64,000 bases of DNA, taken from positions 434,001 through 498,000 of the forward strand of contig JAGFBZ010000738.1 in assembly GCA_018398805.1 (NCBI GenBank). The letters are read 5' to 3'. Positions within the stretch are counted from its first letter, which is position 1. Each line of letters begins with the position of its first letter. The stretch is from Hirundichthys speculiger. Taxonomy: Eukaryota; Chordata; Actinopteri; Beloniformes; Exocoetidae. Below the pieces are notes generated by a model. The model searched no databases. It was given only the letters and a program-made list of their open reading frames with translations, and was not told the DNA's origin. Positions 48,701-60,933 of this stretch are shown piece after piece. Made by a program: the position numbers and the translations under genes.

Positions 48701-49845
48701 GTAAATCTCATCCAATTGATTTTGCAAAGTATCAAGCTGGTCCTTGTCCTCAAAACTCAATACATTGTTTTGTGTTATTTCTAAGATCTCTCTTGTTATT
48801 TGAACAATGTGTTCTCTCTTCTTGTTAGCTTGCATTTTCCCAAAACGAATACAGGCTGATTTTATTTCAAATTTTAAGAGTTCCCAACATTTCATGTATA
48901 CTTCCTTATTTGCTGCCATATTCCAGAGTCTCTCAATTAGTTTCTTGACTGTAGCCTTTAAAGCATCAAATGATAAGAGAGAATTGTTTTAATTTCCAGT
49001 AACCACTAGCCCCACACTTTTTTGGGGCAGCGCATAAATTCAGACTTAACTCTATTCTTCTGTGGTCTGTCATGACAGCTGACATTATATTGATAGAGGT
49101 AACTTCAGGTTCAAGAACAAAGGAAATCAACCAAAAATCAAGTCTTGACTGAGAAGTAAAATCTTTGTCGCACCAGGTGTATTGTTTTTCTGAGGGATAT
49201 TTAACTCTCCACGTGTCAATTAAATGTAGGATTTGGCAGATATTAAAGAGTTTGTCCTGTACCAGTGTCAGGCCCTGGTCTAGAAGGAATTCTATCTAAT
49301 AAATTATCCATCACTATGTTAAAATCACCACCCCATATAACTTTGCTTAGTGGGTGCTTAACCCAGATATTAAGGATCTCAGCTTCAATCTCCTCTGAAA
49401 GGATGACATTCGAATGAATTCACACAGTAACCACACACATTACATAAGATAAATTGTTTGTCTAAAATGGATATAACCAAAATCAACCAATGTCCCTTTA
49501 AGTCCACTTTTGTGAATAAAACCTTACCTTTGAAATTATTGGCCAATATTTCCACCCCCGCTGAATGGTTTGATCCATGCGCCAACCAAATGTCATCACC
49601 CCATTGGTTTTTCCAAAAACTAAAATCTTCTTTCCATGAAAAAGTCTCTTGAATAAAGAGAGTCTGTTCCTATGTCTTTGCAGAATAAGAAGAATGATTT
49701 CTTCTTTACTAAATTTTGAAGTCCTCTAGCATTAATAGAAGTCAATTTTAAGTTCATACAAACAAAAAACAAAAACGAAAAAGAGTTGTTTTGTCCTCTT
49801 CTGTGTAGAACTCTAGGAACTTCCAACTAATGTTCATCCCTCTCA
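45800..49845 (-). pseudogene. second Tx1/L1-like LINE, minus strand, broken
   Basis: Read right to left: endonuclease start 'LKLTSINARGLQNLVKKK' (about 49770), 'WLAHGSNHSAGVEILANNF' region (about 49585), coiled linker (48919-48581), reverse transcriptase fingers (48430-48233) and palm 'FLKGRNISNNIRLIL...DFQKAFDSV' (48179-47769), a 'QLADDQ' remnant of the catalytic box (about 47690), then C-terminal parts to 45800 with 'CSFCELENESIEHLFSSC' (zinc-knuckle-like). Many frame breaks, plus a MITE inserted at 47119-47569. Confidence 0.85.
47119..47569. mobile_element. Tc1/mariner (Tigger-like) MITE inside the LINE
   Basis: Ends 'cagtaatccccctcacttcg' and (inverted) 'cagtaattccccacacttcg'. The left flank is TA; the right flank is CA, probably a mutated TA. 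It interrupts the LINE sequence. Interior non-coding, with 'cgcgg' motifs near both ends. Confidence 0.75.
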
Positions 49846-49962
49846 GGGAAACAGGTCTTGGTTCAAGAGCACTGTATTTAAAGAATATCTGAACTGATAA
49901 ACCAAAAATAACATTGGCCTTCCAGTAAGCAAAAAGGTAGGCTAAAACAGATGCATGCTAAC

Positions 49963-51321
49963 TAGGAATGCACATTTTGGATTTTTTTTATGACCGTTAA
50001 CCGACGCCCTTTAACGATTAATAACCGTTAACCGATAAGATTTAAATGCCCTTCCACGCTGCCATTCCAACACACCACCATTTAGACACATCACCATCCC
50101 GAAATACCATTATTCTGACACACAAACGTCCCACCATTCCAACCCACCTGACCCCCCCGGGAGAGTTGGCTGCCATGATGTTGCGCCGTTGTCGTGGATG
50201 CATGCAGACACTTATCAGCTGTGTGTCTACCCAGCTGCGTTAACAGGACGGCAGAATTATCTTTCCAGTACTCATCGATATAGCTACATGTAATTGTCAC
50301 GTAGCTCTCTGTTTTAAGCGCGGTCCAGCAATCCGTCGTAATAGCCACGAACTTAGTCGTCGGGTAATGATCGGTCTTGATGGAATTTGGTTAATTAGGC
50401 TCGATATAGACCATTAGCTTCCTGGAACCCTCCACCACTGACCACACTGATGGGCAAAATGTCTTTTTCCATCCATTGAACAGATTTTTTTCCCGTTATC
50501 TTCTCAGACCTCCACGCGTCACACTTTCTCCCGGCCATCATGGGGGGCAAAGTTCGCTGCGATGGTCCTCCATCGTCTGATGCTTGTTTCTTAAGTGGTA
50601 CTGCATTGTACTCGTACTGCTGGAGTATTTCAGCGCTGTACCGCATAATTTTCAATTGACCTCCTCCCCTTTCCGGTCGAAATTGTCCCACACAGAACCA
50701 GTGTTGGGCAAGTTCACTTTCTACACAAACTAGTTAAGTTCATAGTTCAAAGGAAATAGTTCAGTTCATAGTTCACAGAAATTAAAATGAACTAGTTGAG
50801 TTCACCATTTCAAAAAATGAACTAAATAGTACATTTTTGTAATCGACAGAAGCGACAGCCGTGTTGCCATGTTTGATTGATTTTCTCAGATACATATCAG
50901 GCTTGTTTGTGGTGTATTTTAAATGGGGTTCGCTGGAAACCTGGCACTGTTTTGACCGTGCGTGAACTTTGAAAGAGCGTTGTTCACAAATGCCCAAATG
51001 AACTTGTTCACGCCTCACGCTGGTGAAGGGGAAAGTTAACGCACTCAGTTCACATTCGTGAAAAATAGGAACTAGTTCGTGAACTTTCGTTCAATGAACG
51101 CGTTCAGGTACAAAACTGCACATTACTCCTTTTTGCTCTCTTTATCTTCGCTGTAAAGTGGGCTGTGATGGGACGCACGTGATGGCATGTGTTGCACCTG
51201 TCGATGCGCCCCCATGAGTTGATTGAATTACGTATCCTAAAAAAAAATTGACCGTTAGTATTAATCGGTTAGAGTTACTGTTATCGGTTGACGGTTAAAC
51301 GGTTAACCATATGCATCCCTA
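49963..51321 (-). mobile_element. hAT (ZBED-type) relic with a nested repeat
   Basis: Ends 'taggaatgcacattttgg' and '...atatgcatccct(a)' are inverted, and the interior shows 'accgttaacc'-type subterminal repeats. On the minus strand 50348-50250 encodes 'ITTDCWTALKTESYVTIT' and 50540-50440 'CDAWRSEKIT...DILPISVVSGGGF', both typical of ZBED/hAT transposases. An unrelated repeat ('cagtgttgggcaagttcac', about 50698-51125) is inserted next to them. No target duplication is seen. Confidence 0.75.
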
Positions 51322-52025
51322 ATCCAGATCCTTCCACCAATCATCCAGATCCTTCATGTCGTTCCTGAGCTCCACCTTTAAATAAAACCTCAACAGGTGT
51401 GAATAAATGAACCAAAGTCCGTTTGAACATTCCTCTTCAGAAACCTCTAAAACTCTGGTTCACAGCTGGAACATCAGCCTGGTCCAGTAAATGAATGTTC
51501 TAGAATGTTGTAGACTGTTTTCACTCCGTGAATCCAGACAGATGTGAGCTGTGGAACATTTGAATACTTGTGTTCTTCTTTTTCTCTGCTCTATAACATC
51601 TAGACTTGATTTTACACTCTTATTTTAATCTCATACTTGTCAGCTTTAATTGGACTCTACATTTGTTCAGATATTTATCAGACGTGTTGTTCCAGAGCAA
51701 CCCAGAGCTGACCTCTGTCACCTCTGACCTCTCTCAGGACCAACAGCTGCTCACCAACAGCTTTTTCTTCTCCAGGTCCATCCACTGCTGCTGCCAGAGA
51801 AGGGCGGAGTCTTGGACTGTCTGGTTGCTACGATACACTCTGCATGTGACCTCAGCAGTTCCTGGCCCCGCCCTCAAAGGTGAGGAGGATGAGTTCAGAC
51901 AGCAGCAGAGGAAGACGGACAGGACAGGACAGGACAGTGAGTTAGTTAGTGGGTTAGTTAGTTCGTGAGAGAGTGAGTTAGTTAGTCAGTGAGTGGGACG
52001 GACGGGACGGACGTGTGGACGCTGG
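51322..52025. other. 5' region of a possible host gene
   Basis: 51770-51890 has 'agggcggagtc' and 'ccccgccctc' GC boxes. 51930-52015 is a run of short 'gttagtta' and 'gggacggac' repeats. It is a plausible promoter/5'UTR zone; no TATA box stands out. Confidence 0.35.
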
Positions 52026-52047
52026 ATGGACGTGGACTTTGAGGACG
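52026..52047 (+). CDS. possible short first coding exon
   Basis: ATG followed by 'MDVDFED' and a good donor 'g|gtaaga'. It ends in phase 1, which does not join directly to the exon at 59776 (that join meets a stop), so it would need an unseen exon between, or belongs to another transcript. Weak call. Confidence 0.25.
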
Positions 52048-52294
52048 GTAAGAGGAGACATTCGGGAGTTTCTGTCTGCAGATGGATCAACTGCGTCTTA
52101 ATCTTCATGTCAGAATCATAATCTTATAATCTGAGATCTGAGGGCTGTTGCCGGGACAACAGGGTGGGCAATCTGCTGTCAGGAGGTGGTGGTAGCAGAA
52201 CGAGATGAGCTGAGACAGGTGAGAGTCACCTGTGAGGTTCACTGGTCACATGATCAGAGGAGTCCTGACTATGGAGATATGGAGGGAGGGATCT

Positions 52295-55200
52295 GGAGGT
52301 GGTACTGGTTCTGGTCCAGGTCCAGGTCCAGGTCCAGCTGATGGAGTAGTCTCCAAGATGAGGAAGTCTGACCCTTGTCCTGGTCCTGGTCCAGGTCCTG
52401 GTCCAGGTCCAGGTCAAGGTCTGGCTGAAGCAGTAGTCTCTGAGATGAGGAAGTCTGACCCTGGTCCAGGTCCAGGTCCAGCTGATGCAGTAATCTCTGA
52501 GATGAGGAAGTCTGGCCCTTGTCCTGGTCCAGGTCCAGGTCCAGCTGGTGCAGTGGTCTCTGAGATGAGGAAGTCTTGTCCTGGTCCAGGTCCAGGTCCA
52601 GCTGACGCAGTGGTCTCTGAGATGAGGAAGTCTGGCCTTGTCCTGGTCCAGATCCAGGTCCATCTAATGCAGTAGTCTCTGAGATGAGGAAGTCTGGCCC
52701 TTGTCCTGGTCCAGGTCAAGGTCAAGGTCCAGCTGATGCAGTGGTCTCTGAGATGAGAAGGTCTGGCCCTTGTCCTGGTCCAGGTCCAGGTCCATCTAAT
52801 GCAGTAGTCTCTGAGATGAGGAAGTCTGGCCCTTGTCCTGGTCCAGGTCCAGGTCCTGGTCCAGGTCCAGGTCCAGGTCCAGGTCCAGCTGGTGCAGTGG
52901 TCTCTGAGATGAGTAGGTCTGGCCCTGGTCCTGGTCCAGGTCCAGGTGATGCAGTAGTCTCTGAGATAAAAAAGTCTGGCCCTTGTCCTGGTCCAGGTGC
53001 AGGTCCAGCTAATGCAGTAGTCTCTGAGATGAGGAAGTCTGACCCTGGTCCAGGTCCAGGTCCAGGTGATGCAGTGGTCTCTGAGATGAGGAGGTCTGGC
53101 CCTGGTCTAGATCCAGGTCCAGGTCATGCAGTAGACCCTGAGATGAGTAAGTCTGGCCCTGGTCCAGGTCCAGGTCCAGGTCCAGGTCCAGGTCCAGGTG
53201 ATGAAGTAGTCTCTAAGATGAGGAAGTCTGACCCTTGTCCTGGTCCAGGTCTAGGTCCAGCTGCTGGAGTAGTCTCTGAGATGAGGAAGTCTGACCCTTG
53301 TCCTGGTCCAGGGCTAGGTCCAGGTTCAGCTAATGCAGTAGTCTCCAAGATGAGGAAGTCTGAGCCTCGTCCTGATCCTGGTCCAGGTCCAGGTAATGCA
53401 GTAGTCTCTGAGATGAGTAAATCTGGTCCAGGTCCAGGTCCAGGTCCAGGTGATGGAGTAGTCTCTGAGATGAGGAAGCCTGACCCTAATCCTGGTCCAG
53501 GTCCAGGTCCAGGTGATGCAGTATTCACTGAGATGAGGAAGTCTGACCCTTATCCTCGTCCATGTCCAGGTCCTGGTGATGCAGTAGTCTATGAGATGAG
53601 GAAGTCTGGTCCTGGTCCTGGTCCTGGTCCTGGTCCTGGTCCTGGTCCTGGTCCTGGTCCTGGTCCTGGTCCTGGTCCTGGTCCTGGTCCTGGTCCTGGT
53701 CCAGGTCCAGGTCCAGGTCCAGATCCAGGTGCAGGTCCAGGTCCAGGTCCAGGTCCAGGTGATTGAGTAGTCTCTGAGATGAGGAAGTCTGACCCTAATC
53801 CTGGTCCAGGCCAGGTCCAGGTGATGTAGTAGTCACTGAGATGAGGAAGTCTGACCCTTGTCCTGGTCCAGGTCCAGGTCCTGGTCCAAGTCCACCTAAT
53901 GCAGTAGTCACTGTGATGAGGAAGTCTGACCCTTGTCCTGGTCCAGGTCCAGGTCCTGGTCCAAGTACAGCTAATGCAGTAGTCTCTGAGATCAGGAAGT
54001 CTGACCCTTGTCCTAATCCAGGTCCAGGTCTTTTTCGAAGTCCAGCTGATGCAGTGGTCTATGAGATGAGGAAGTCTGGCCCTAATCCTGGTCCAGGTCC
54101 AGGTCCAGGTGATGCAGTAGTCACTGAGATGAGGAAGTCTGACCCTTGTCCTGGTCCAGGTCCAAGTCCTGGTCCAAGTCCACGTAATGCAGTAGTCTCT
54201 GAGATGAGGAAATCTGACCCTTGTCCTGGTCTAGGTCCAGCTGATGCAGTGGTCTCTGAGATGAGGAAGTCTGAGCCTAATCCTGGTCCAGGTCCAGGTC
54301 CAGGTGATGCAGTAGTCACTGTGATGAGAAAGTCTGACCCTTGTCCTGGTCCAGGTCCTGGTCCTAGTCCAGCTAATACAGTGCTCTCTTAGATGAGGAA
54401 GTCTGACCCTTGTCCTGGTCTAGGTCCAGCTGATGCAGTGGTCTCTGAGATGAGGAAGTCTGGCCCTTTTCATGGTGCAGGTCCAGGTCCAGCTGATGGA
54501 GTGGTCTCTGAGATGAGGAAGTCTGAGCCTTGTCCAGGTCAAGATCCAGGTCCAGCTAATGCAGTAGTCTCTGAGATGAGGAAGTCTGACCCTTGTCCTG
54601 GTCCAGGTCTAGGTCCAGGTCCAGGTCCAGCTGATGCAGTGGTGTCTGAGATGAGGAAGTCTGGCCCTGGTCCAGGTCCAGGTCCAGGTCCAGGTCCAGG
54701 TCCAGGTGATGCAGTAGTCTCTGAGATGAGGAAGTCTGGCCCTTGTCCTGATCCTGGTCCAGGTCCAGGTGATGCAGTAGTCTCCGAGATGAGGAAGTCT
54801 GGCCCTGGTCCAGGTCCTGGTCCAGGTCCAGGTCCTGGTCCAGGTCCAGGTGATGGAGTAGTCTCTAAGATGAAGAAGTCTAGCCCTTGTCCTGGTCCAA
54901 GTCCATGTCCAGCTGATTGAGTAGTCTCTGAGATGAGGATGTCTGACCCTGGTCCAGGTAAAGATCCAGGTCCAGCTAATGCAGTAGTCTCTAAGATGAG
55001 GAAGTCTGACCCTTGTCCTGGTCCAGGTCTAGGTCGAGGACCAGGTCCAGCTGATGCAGTGGTGTCTGAGATGAGGATGTCTGGCCCTTGTCCTGGTCCA
55101 GATCCAGGTCCACCTAGAGCAGTAGTCTCTAAGATGAGGAAGTCTGACCCTTGTCCTGGTCCAGGTCTAGGTCCAGGTCCAGCTGATGCAGTGGTGTCTG

Positions 55201-58200
55201 AGATGAGGAAGTCTGGCCCTGGTCCAGGTCCAGGTGAGGCAGTAGTCTCTGAGATGAGGAAGTCTGGTCCTTGTCCTGGTCCAGGTCTAGGTCCAGCTCA
55301 GAGTCCAGGTCCAGCTGATGCAGTGGTCTCTGAGATGAGGAAGACTGGCCCTAGTCTAGGTCCACCTCCAGGTGATGAAGTACTCTCTGAGATGAGGAAG
55401 TCTGATCCTGGTCCAGGTCCAGGTGATGCAGTAGTCCCTGAGATGTGTAAGTCTGGCCTTGGTCCTGGTCTAGGTCCAGGTCCAGGTCCAGGTAAGGTAG
55501 TAGTCTCTGAGATGAAGAAGTCTGGCCCTTGTCCTGGTCTAGGTCCAGCTGATGCAGTAGTCTCTAAGATGAGGAAGTCTGACCTTTGTCCTGGTCCAGG
55601 TCTAGGTCCAGCTGCTGGAGTAGTCTCTGAGATGAGGAAGTCTGGCCCTGGTCCTGGTCCTGGTCCTGGCCCTGGTCCAGGTGATGCAGCAGTCTCTGAG
55701 ATGAGGAAGTCTGTCCCTGGTCCAGGTACAGGGCTAGGTCCAGGTTCAGCTAATTTAGTAGTCTCCAAGATGAGGAAGTCTGAGCCTGGTCCTGATCCTG
55801 GTCTACGTCCTGGTCCAGGTCCAGGTGATGGAGTAGTCTCTGAGATGAGGAAGTCTGACCCTGGTCTAGGTCCAGGTAATGCAGTAGTCTCTGAGATGAG
55901 TCAGTCTGGTCCTGGTCCTTATCCAGGTCCAGGTCCAGGTCCAGGTCCAGGTGATGCAGTGGTCTCTGAGATGAGAAAGTCTGACCCTAATCCTGGTCCA
56001 GGTCCAGGTGATGCAGTAGTCACTGAGATGAGGAAGTCTGACCCTTTTCCTGGTCCAGGTCCAGGTCCTGGTCCAAGTCCAGCTAATGCAGTAGTCTCTG
56101 AGATAAGTATGTCTGGTCCTGGTCCAGGTGATGCAGTAGTCTATGAGATAAGGAAGTCTGGCCCTGGTCCAGGTCCAGGTCCAGGTCCAGGTTCAGCTAA
56201 TTCAGTAGTCTCCAAGACGACGAAGTCTGAGCCTGGTCCTGGTCCAGGTCCAGGTCCAGGTCCAGGTCCAGGTCCAGGTCCAGGTCCTGGTCCAGGTCCA
56301 GGTGATGGAGTAGTCTCTGAGATGAGGAAGTCTGACCCTAATCCTGGTCCAGGTTCAGTTCCAGGTGATGCAGTAGTCACTGAGATGAGGAAGTCTGACC
56401 CTTTTCCTCTTCCAGGTCCAGGTCCTGGTCCAAGTCCAGCTAATGCAGTAGTCTCTGAGATGAGTATGTCTGGTCCTGGTCCTGGTCCTGGTCCTGGTCC
56501 TGGTCCTGGTCCAGGTCCAGGTCCTGGTCCAGGTCCAGGTGATGGAGTAGTCTCTAAGATGAAGAAGTCTAGCCCTTGTCCTGGTCCAAGTCCATGTCCA
56601 GCTGATTGAGTAGTCTCTGAGATGAGGATGTCTGACCCTGGTCCAGGTAAAGATCCAGGTCCAGCTAATGCAGTAGTCTCTAAGATGAGGAAGTCTGACC
56701 CTTGTCCTGGTCCAGGTCTAGGTCGAGGACCAGGTCCAGCTGATGCAGTGGTGTCTGAGATGAGGATGTCTGGCCCTTGTCCTGGTCCAGATCCAGGTCC
56801 ACCTAGAGCAGTAGTCTCTAAGATGAGGAAGTCTGACCCTTGTCCTGGTCCAGGTCTAGGTCCAGGTCCAGCTGATGCAGTGGTGTCTGAGATGAGGAAG
56901 TCTGGCCCTGGTCCAGGTCCAGGTGAGGCAGTAGTCTCTGAGATGAGGAAGTCTGGTCCTTGTCCTGGTCCAGGTCTAGGTCCAGCTCAGAGTCCAGGTC
57001 CAGCTGATGCAGTGGTCTCTGAGATGAGGAAGACTGGCCCTAGTCTAGGTCCACCTCCAGGTGATGAAGTACTCTCTGAGATGAGGAAGTCTGATCCTGG
57101 TCCAGGTCCAGGTGATGCAGTAGTCCCTGAGATGTGTAAGTCTGGCCTTGGTCCTGGTCTAGGTCCAGGTCCAGGTCCAGGTCCAGGTAAGGTAGTAGTC
57201 TCTGAGATGAAGAAGTCTGGCCCTTGTCCTGGTCTAGGTCCAGCTGATGCAGTAGTCTCTAAGATGAGGAAGTCTGGCCTTTGTCCTGGTCCAGGTCTAG
57301 GTCCAGCTGCTGGAGTAGTCTCTGAGATGAGGAAGTCTGGCCCTGGTCCTGGTCCTGGTCCTGGCCCTGGTCCAGGTGATGCAGCAGTCTCTGAGATGAG
57401 GAAGTCTGTCCCTGGTCCAGGTACAGGGCTAGGTCCAGGTTCAGCTAATTCAGTAGTCTCCAAGATGAGGAAGTCTGAGCCTGGTCCTGATCCTGGTCTA
57501 CGTCCTGGTCCAGGTCCAGGTGATGGAGTAGTCTCTGAGATGAGGAAGTCTGACCCTGGTCCAGGTCCAGGTAATGCAGTAGTCTCTGAGATGAGTCAGT
57601 CTGGTCCTGGTCCTGGTCCTTATCCAGGTCCAGGTCCAGGTCCAGGTCCAGGTGATGCAGTGGTCTCTGAGATGAGAAAGTCTGACCCTAATCCTGGTCC
57701 AGGTCCAGGTGATGCAGTAGTCACTGAGATGAGGAAGTCTGACCCTTTTCCTGGTCCAGGTCCAGGTCCTGGTCCAAGTCCAGCTAATGCAGTAGTCTCT
57801 GAGATGAGTATGTCTGGTCCTGGTCCAGGTGATGCAGTAGTCTATGAGATAAGGAAGTCTGGCCCTGGTCCAGGTCCAGGTCCAGGTCCAGGTTCAGCTA
57901 ATTCAGTAGTCTCCAAGACGACGAAGTCTGAGCCTGGTCCTGGTCCAGGTCCAGGTCCAGGTCCAGGTCCAGGTCCAGGTCCTGGTCCAGGTCCAGGTGA
58001 TGGAGTAGTCTCTGAGATGAGGAAGTCTGACCCTAATCCTGGTCCAGGTTCAGTTCCAGGTGATGCAGTAGTCACTGAGATGAGGAAGTCTGACCCTTTT
58101 CCTCTTCCAGGTCCAGGTCCTGGTCCAAGTCCAGCTAATGCAGTAGTCTCTGAGATGAGTATGTCTGGTCCTGGTCCTGGTCCTGGTCCTGGTCCTGGTC

Positions 58201-58780
58201 CTGGTCCTGGTCCTGGTCCTGGTCCAGGTCCAGGTGATGCAGTAGTCTCTGAGATGAGGAAGTCTGACCCTTGTCCTGGTCCAGGTCAAGGTCCTGGTCC
58301 AAGTCCAGCTAATGCAGTAGTCTCTGAGATGAGTATGTCTGGTCCTGGTCCTGGTCCTGGTCCTGGTCCTGGTCCTGGTCCTGGTCCTGGTCCTGGTCCT
58401 GGTCCTGGTCCTGGTCCTGGTCCAGGTCCAGGTGATGCAGTAGTCTCTGAGATGAGGAAGTCTGACCCTTGTCCTGGTCCAGGTCCAGGTCCTGGTCCAA
58501 GTCCAGCTAATGCAGTCGTCTCTGAGATGAGGATGTCTGGTCCTGGTCCAGGTCCACCTAATGCAGTCGTCTCTGAGATGAGTAAGTCTGGTCCTGGTCC
58601 TGGTCCACGTCCTGGTCCTGGTCCTGGTCCTGGTCCTGGTCCTGGTCCTGGTCCTGGTCCTGGTCCTGGTCCTGGTCCAGGTCCAGGTCCAGGACGAAGT
58701 CCAGCTGATGCAGTGGTCTCTGAGATGAGGAAGTCTGGCCCTGGTCCAGGTCCAGCTACCGGCAGATCTGTCTACTGGTA
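52295..58780. repeat. giant compound minisatellite of GGTCCW hexamers
   Basis: Runs of GGTCCA or GGTCCT alternate with a conserved spacer of about 36 bp ('gatgcagtagtctctgagat' then 'gaggaagtctg[ag]ccct'). On the plus strand this gives long open frames of Gly-Pro repeats with 'DAVVSEMRKSDP' linkers: 52684-53766, 53841-54392, 54393-54920, 54933-56609 and 56622-58781. All three plus frames and the minus strand are also largely open because the unit is a 6-mer. Frameshifts (around 52676 and 53767-53840) and stops in frame argue against one protein. It lies 1.0 kb upstream of the exon at 59776, so it is most likely intronic or upstream repeat DNA. Confidence 0.93.
54855..58240. repeat. 1,689-bp tandem duplication within the minisatellite
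   Basis: The blocks beginning at 54933 and 56622 are the same for about 1.65 kb, with occasional GGTCCA-number changes (for example two extra Gly-Pro pairs in the second). This is a higher-order unit exactly 1,689 bp (563 codons) apart. Confidence 0.92.
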
Positions 58781-58849
58781 GACCTGTCTACCAGGTGATC
58801 CGTCCACCAGAAGCTCTGTCTACCAGAGCTACTGGTTCACATCTGGCTC

Positions 58850-59100
58850 AGGTTCCATCAACATTTGGCTTGGGTTCCATCAACATCTGGTTCAGTTACC
58901 ATTAACATCTGGTTCAGTTTCCATCAACATCTGGTTCAGTTTTCATCAACATCTGGTTCAGTTACCATCAACATCTGGCTCAGTTTCCATCAACATCTGG
59001 CTCAGGTTCCATCAACATCTGGCTCAGGTTCCATCAACATCTGGTTCAGTTTCCATCAACATCGGGCTGGCTCAGTTTCCATCAACATCTGGCTCAGGTT
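58850..59100. repeat. 22-bp minisatellite
   Basis: About a dozen copies of 'ttcagtttccatcaacatctgg' or the 'ctcaggttcc...' variant. It follows the GGTCCW array directly. Confidence 0.9.
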
Positions 59101-59775
59101 CACAACACAACCACTAAACACATCACAAAATACATTTCATTCTGCATCAGAAAATATGTTTATTAATTTAAGACATTCATCAAAATAAAATCTATTCATT
59201 TCCAATACTTTTTACCAAAATGAAGTCAGTTTAACAAAATTAAATAAAATAAATAAGAAATATAATGTATTAATTTTAACAAGACAAAGTTTAATTATGT
59301 TAAGGAAAAATATTTTTAATTAAATACATTTACAAAAAGAAAAAAAGTACTTTAAAATCTAAATGAGAAAAATCTGTTTCATACTTTTTTTACCAGAGTA
59401 AAATATCATAGATAAAATTAATGAGATAAAATTATTCAACTGCATTAAATTTATCTCAATATTCAGATTAGTTGAGAAAACTTAAAAAAAAAAAAGTTAA
59501 TTTAAATAAATTTGCCAGAATGAAAAGTAATTAAAAAACATTTGAAAGACATTTAATTATTTTTAACTGAATTAAATTTAAGTTTAATTAAGTTGCAATA
59601 AAACAAAAAGCCTGTTTTAATAAAATCAAACAAAATTTTTATAACGTTGATCACACAACTTCACAGCTGGTCACCATGGTGGCACAGCCAGTTACCATGG
59701 AAACAGCTGTGATCACAGCAGGCGACTGTTGTTGAAAACTACAAATGATCCCATGATGCACTGGGTCTGTTCCAG
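59101..59775. other. AT-rich intronic spacer
   Basis: Strongly AT-rich (about 59160-59640), with runs of A and T. It ends in a pyrimidine tract and the acceptor 'tctgttccag' before the exon. No gene seen. Confidence 0.6.
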
Positions 59776-59853
59776 ATGCTGCAGAGAGGCCGGGCGCGCA
59801 GACAGAGCATGCCCAGTGGTCCCATCATGGATACGCCCACCACCAGAATGACA
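59776..59853 (+). CDS. exon of a SynGAP/DAB2IP/RASAL2-family RasGAP gene (pre-PH region)
   Basis: 78 nt, phase 0 at both ends, acceptor 'ttccag' and donor 'gtaagt'. It encodes 'MLQRGRARRQSMPSGPIMD' then 'TPTTRMT'. It joins in frame to the exon at 61988, giving the arrangement 'RRxSxPxG...MxxxxxxxF/M-x-GFLSRRLK' found before the PH domain in this RasGAP family. The first ATG may be an alternative start, or the exon may be internal. Confidence 0.6.
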
Positions 59854-59864
59854 GTAAGTGCACA

Positions 59865-59930
59865 CACACACCACAAACACACACACACACAAACATACAC
59901 ACATATGCACACACAAATGCACACTCTCAC
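59865..59930. repeat. (CA)n-rich microsatellite
   Basis: Imperfect 'acacacac' runs directly after the splice donor of the exon at 59776. Confidence 0.9.
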
Positions 59931-60003
59931 CTCCCTGAGCAGTCTCCATGGTAACAGTAGCCATGCAGCTCCGCCTGCAGGTCAGACGTGATGTTACGCT
60001 CTT

Positions 60004-60933
60004 CTCCATCTGGTCACCAAACTCCATTCATTAAATGACTGATTTAAGGTCTCTGTTCTGAACAGCATCTGGCTCCATCTGGTCACCAAACTCCATTTAT
60101 TAAACAAACGATTTAAGGTCTCAGGTCTGAACAGCATCTGGCTCCATCTGCGCACCAAACTCCATTTATTAAACAAACGATTTAAGGTCTCAGGTCTGAA
60201 CAGCATCTGGCTCCATCTATGCACCAAACTCCCTTCAATAAACAACCAATTTAAGATCTCTGTTCTGAACAGCATCTGGCTCCATCTGTGCACCAAACTC
60301 CATTCATTAAACAATCGATTTAAGGTCTCAGGTCTGAACAGCATCTGGCTCCATCTATGCACCAAACTCCCTTCAATAAACAACCAATTTAAGATCTCTG
60401 TTCTGAACAGCATCTGGCTCCATCTGCGCACCAAACTCCATTCATTAAACGACTGATTTAAGATCTCTGTTCTGAACAGCATCTGGCTCCATCTGGTCAC
60501 CAAACTCCATTCATTAAACGACTGGTTTAAGATCTCTGTTTTGAACAGCATCTGGCTCCATCTGGTCACCAAACTCCATTCATTAAACAAACGATTTAAG
60601 GTCTCAGGTCTGAACATCATCTGGCTCCATCTGGTCACCAAACTCCCTTCATTAAACAACTGATTTAAGATCTCTGTTCTGAACAGCATCTGGCTCCATC
60701 TGCGCACCAAACTCAATTCATTAAACGACTGATTTAAGATCTCTGTTCTGAACAGCATCTGGCTCTATCTATGCACCAAACTCCATTCATTAAACGACCA
60801 ATTTAAGATCTCAGATCTGAACAGCATCTGGCTCCATCTATGCACCAAACTCCATTCATTAAATGACCGATTTAAGGTCTCAGGTCTGAACAGCATCTGG
60901 TTCCATCTGGTCACCAAACTCCATTCATTAAAC
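60004..60933. repeat. 69-bp (23-codon) satellite array, left part
   Basis: About 13 copies of a 69-bp unit ('ctccatctggtcaccaaact' ... 'ctgaacagcatctgg'). 69 is a multiple of three, and the minus strand is open for 254 codons (60758-59994) with a 23-residue repeat containing 'WSQMLFRTEILNQSFNEWSL'. The array is a repeat first; coding is not supported by any start, splice or family evidence. Confidence 0.93.

Noticed and set aside
52226..58500. Collagen-like or proline-rich protein gene in the GGTCCW array
   Set aside because: All frames on both strands are open because the repeat is a hexamer, the plus frame shifts and stops several times, Gly-Pro lacks the Gly-X-Y collagen pattern, and no exon boundaries are seen. 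Kept as a repeat, with translation only as a question.
59713..59930. Cys/Val-rich minus-strand frames
   Set aside because: Translation of the (CA)n microsatellite next to the real plus-strand exon.
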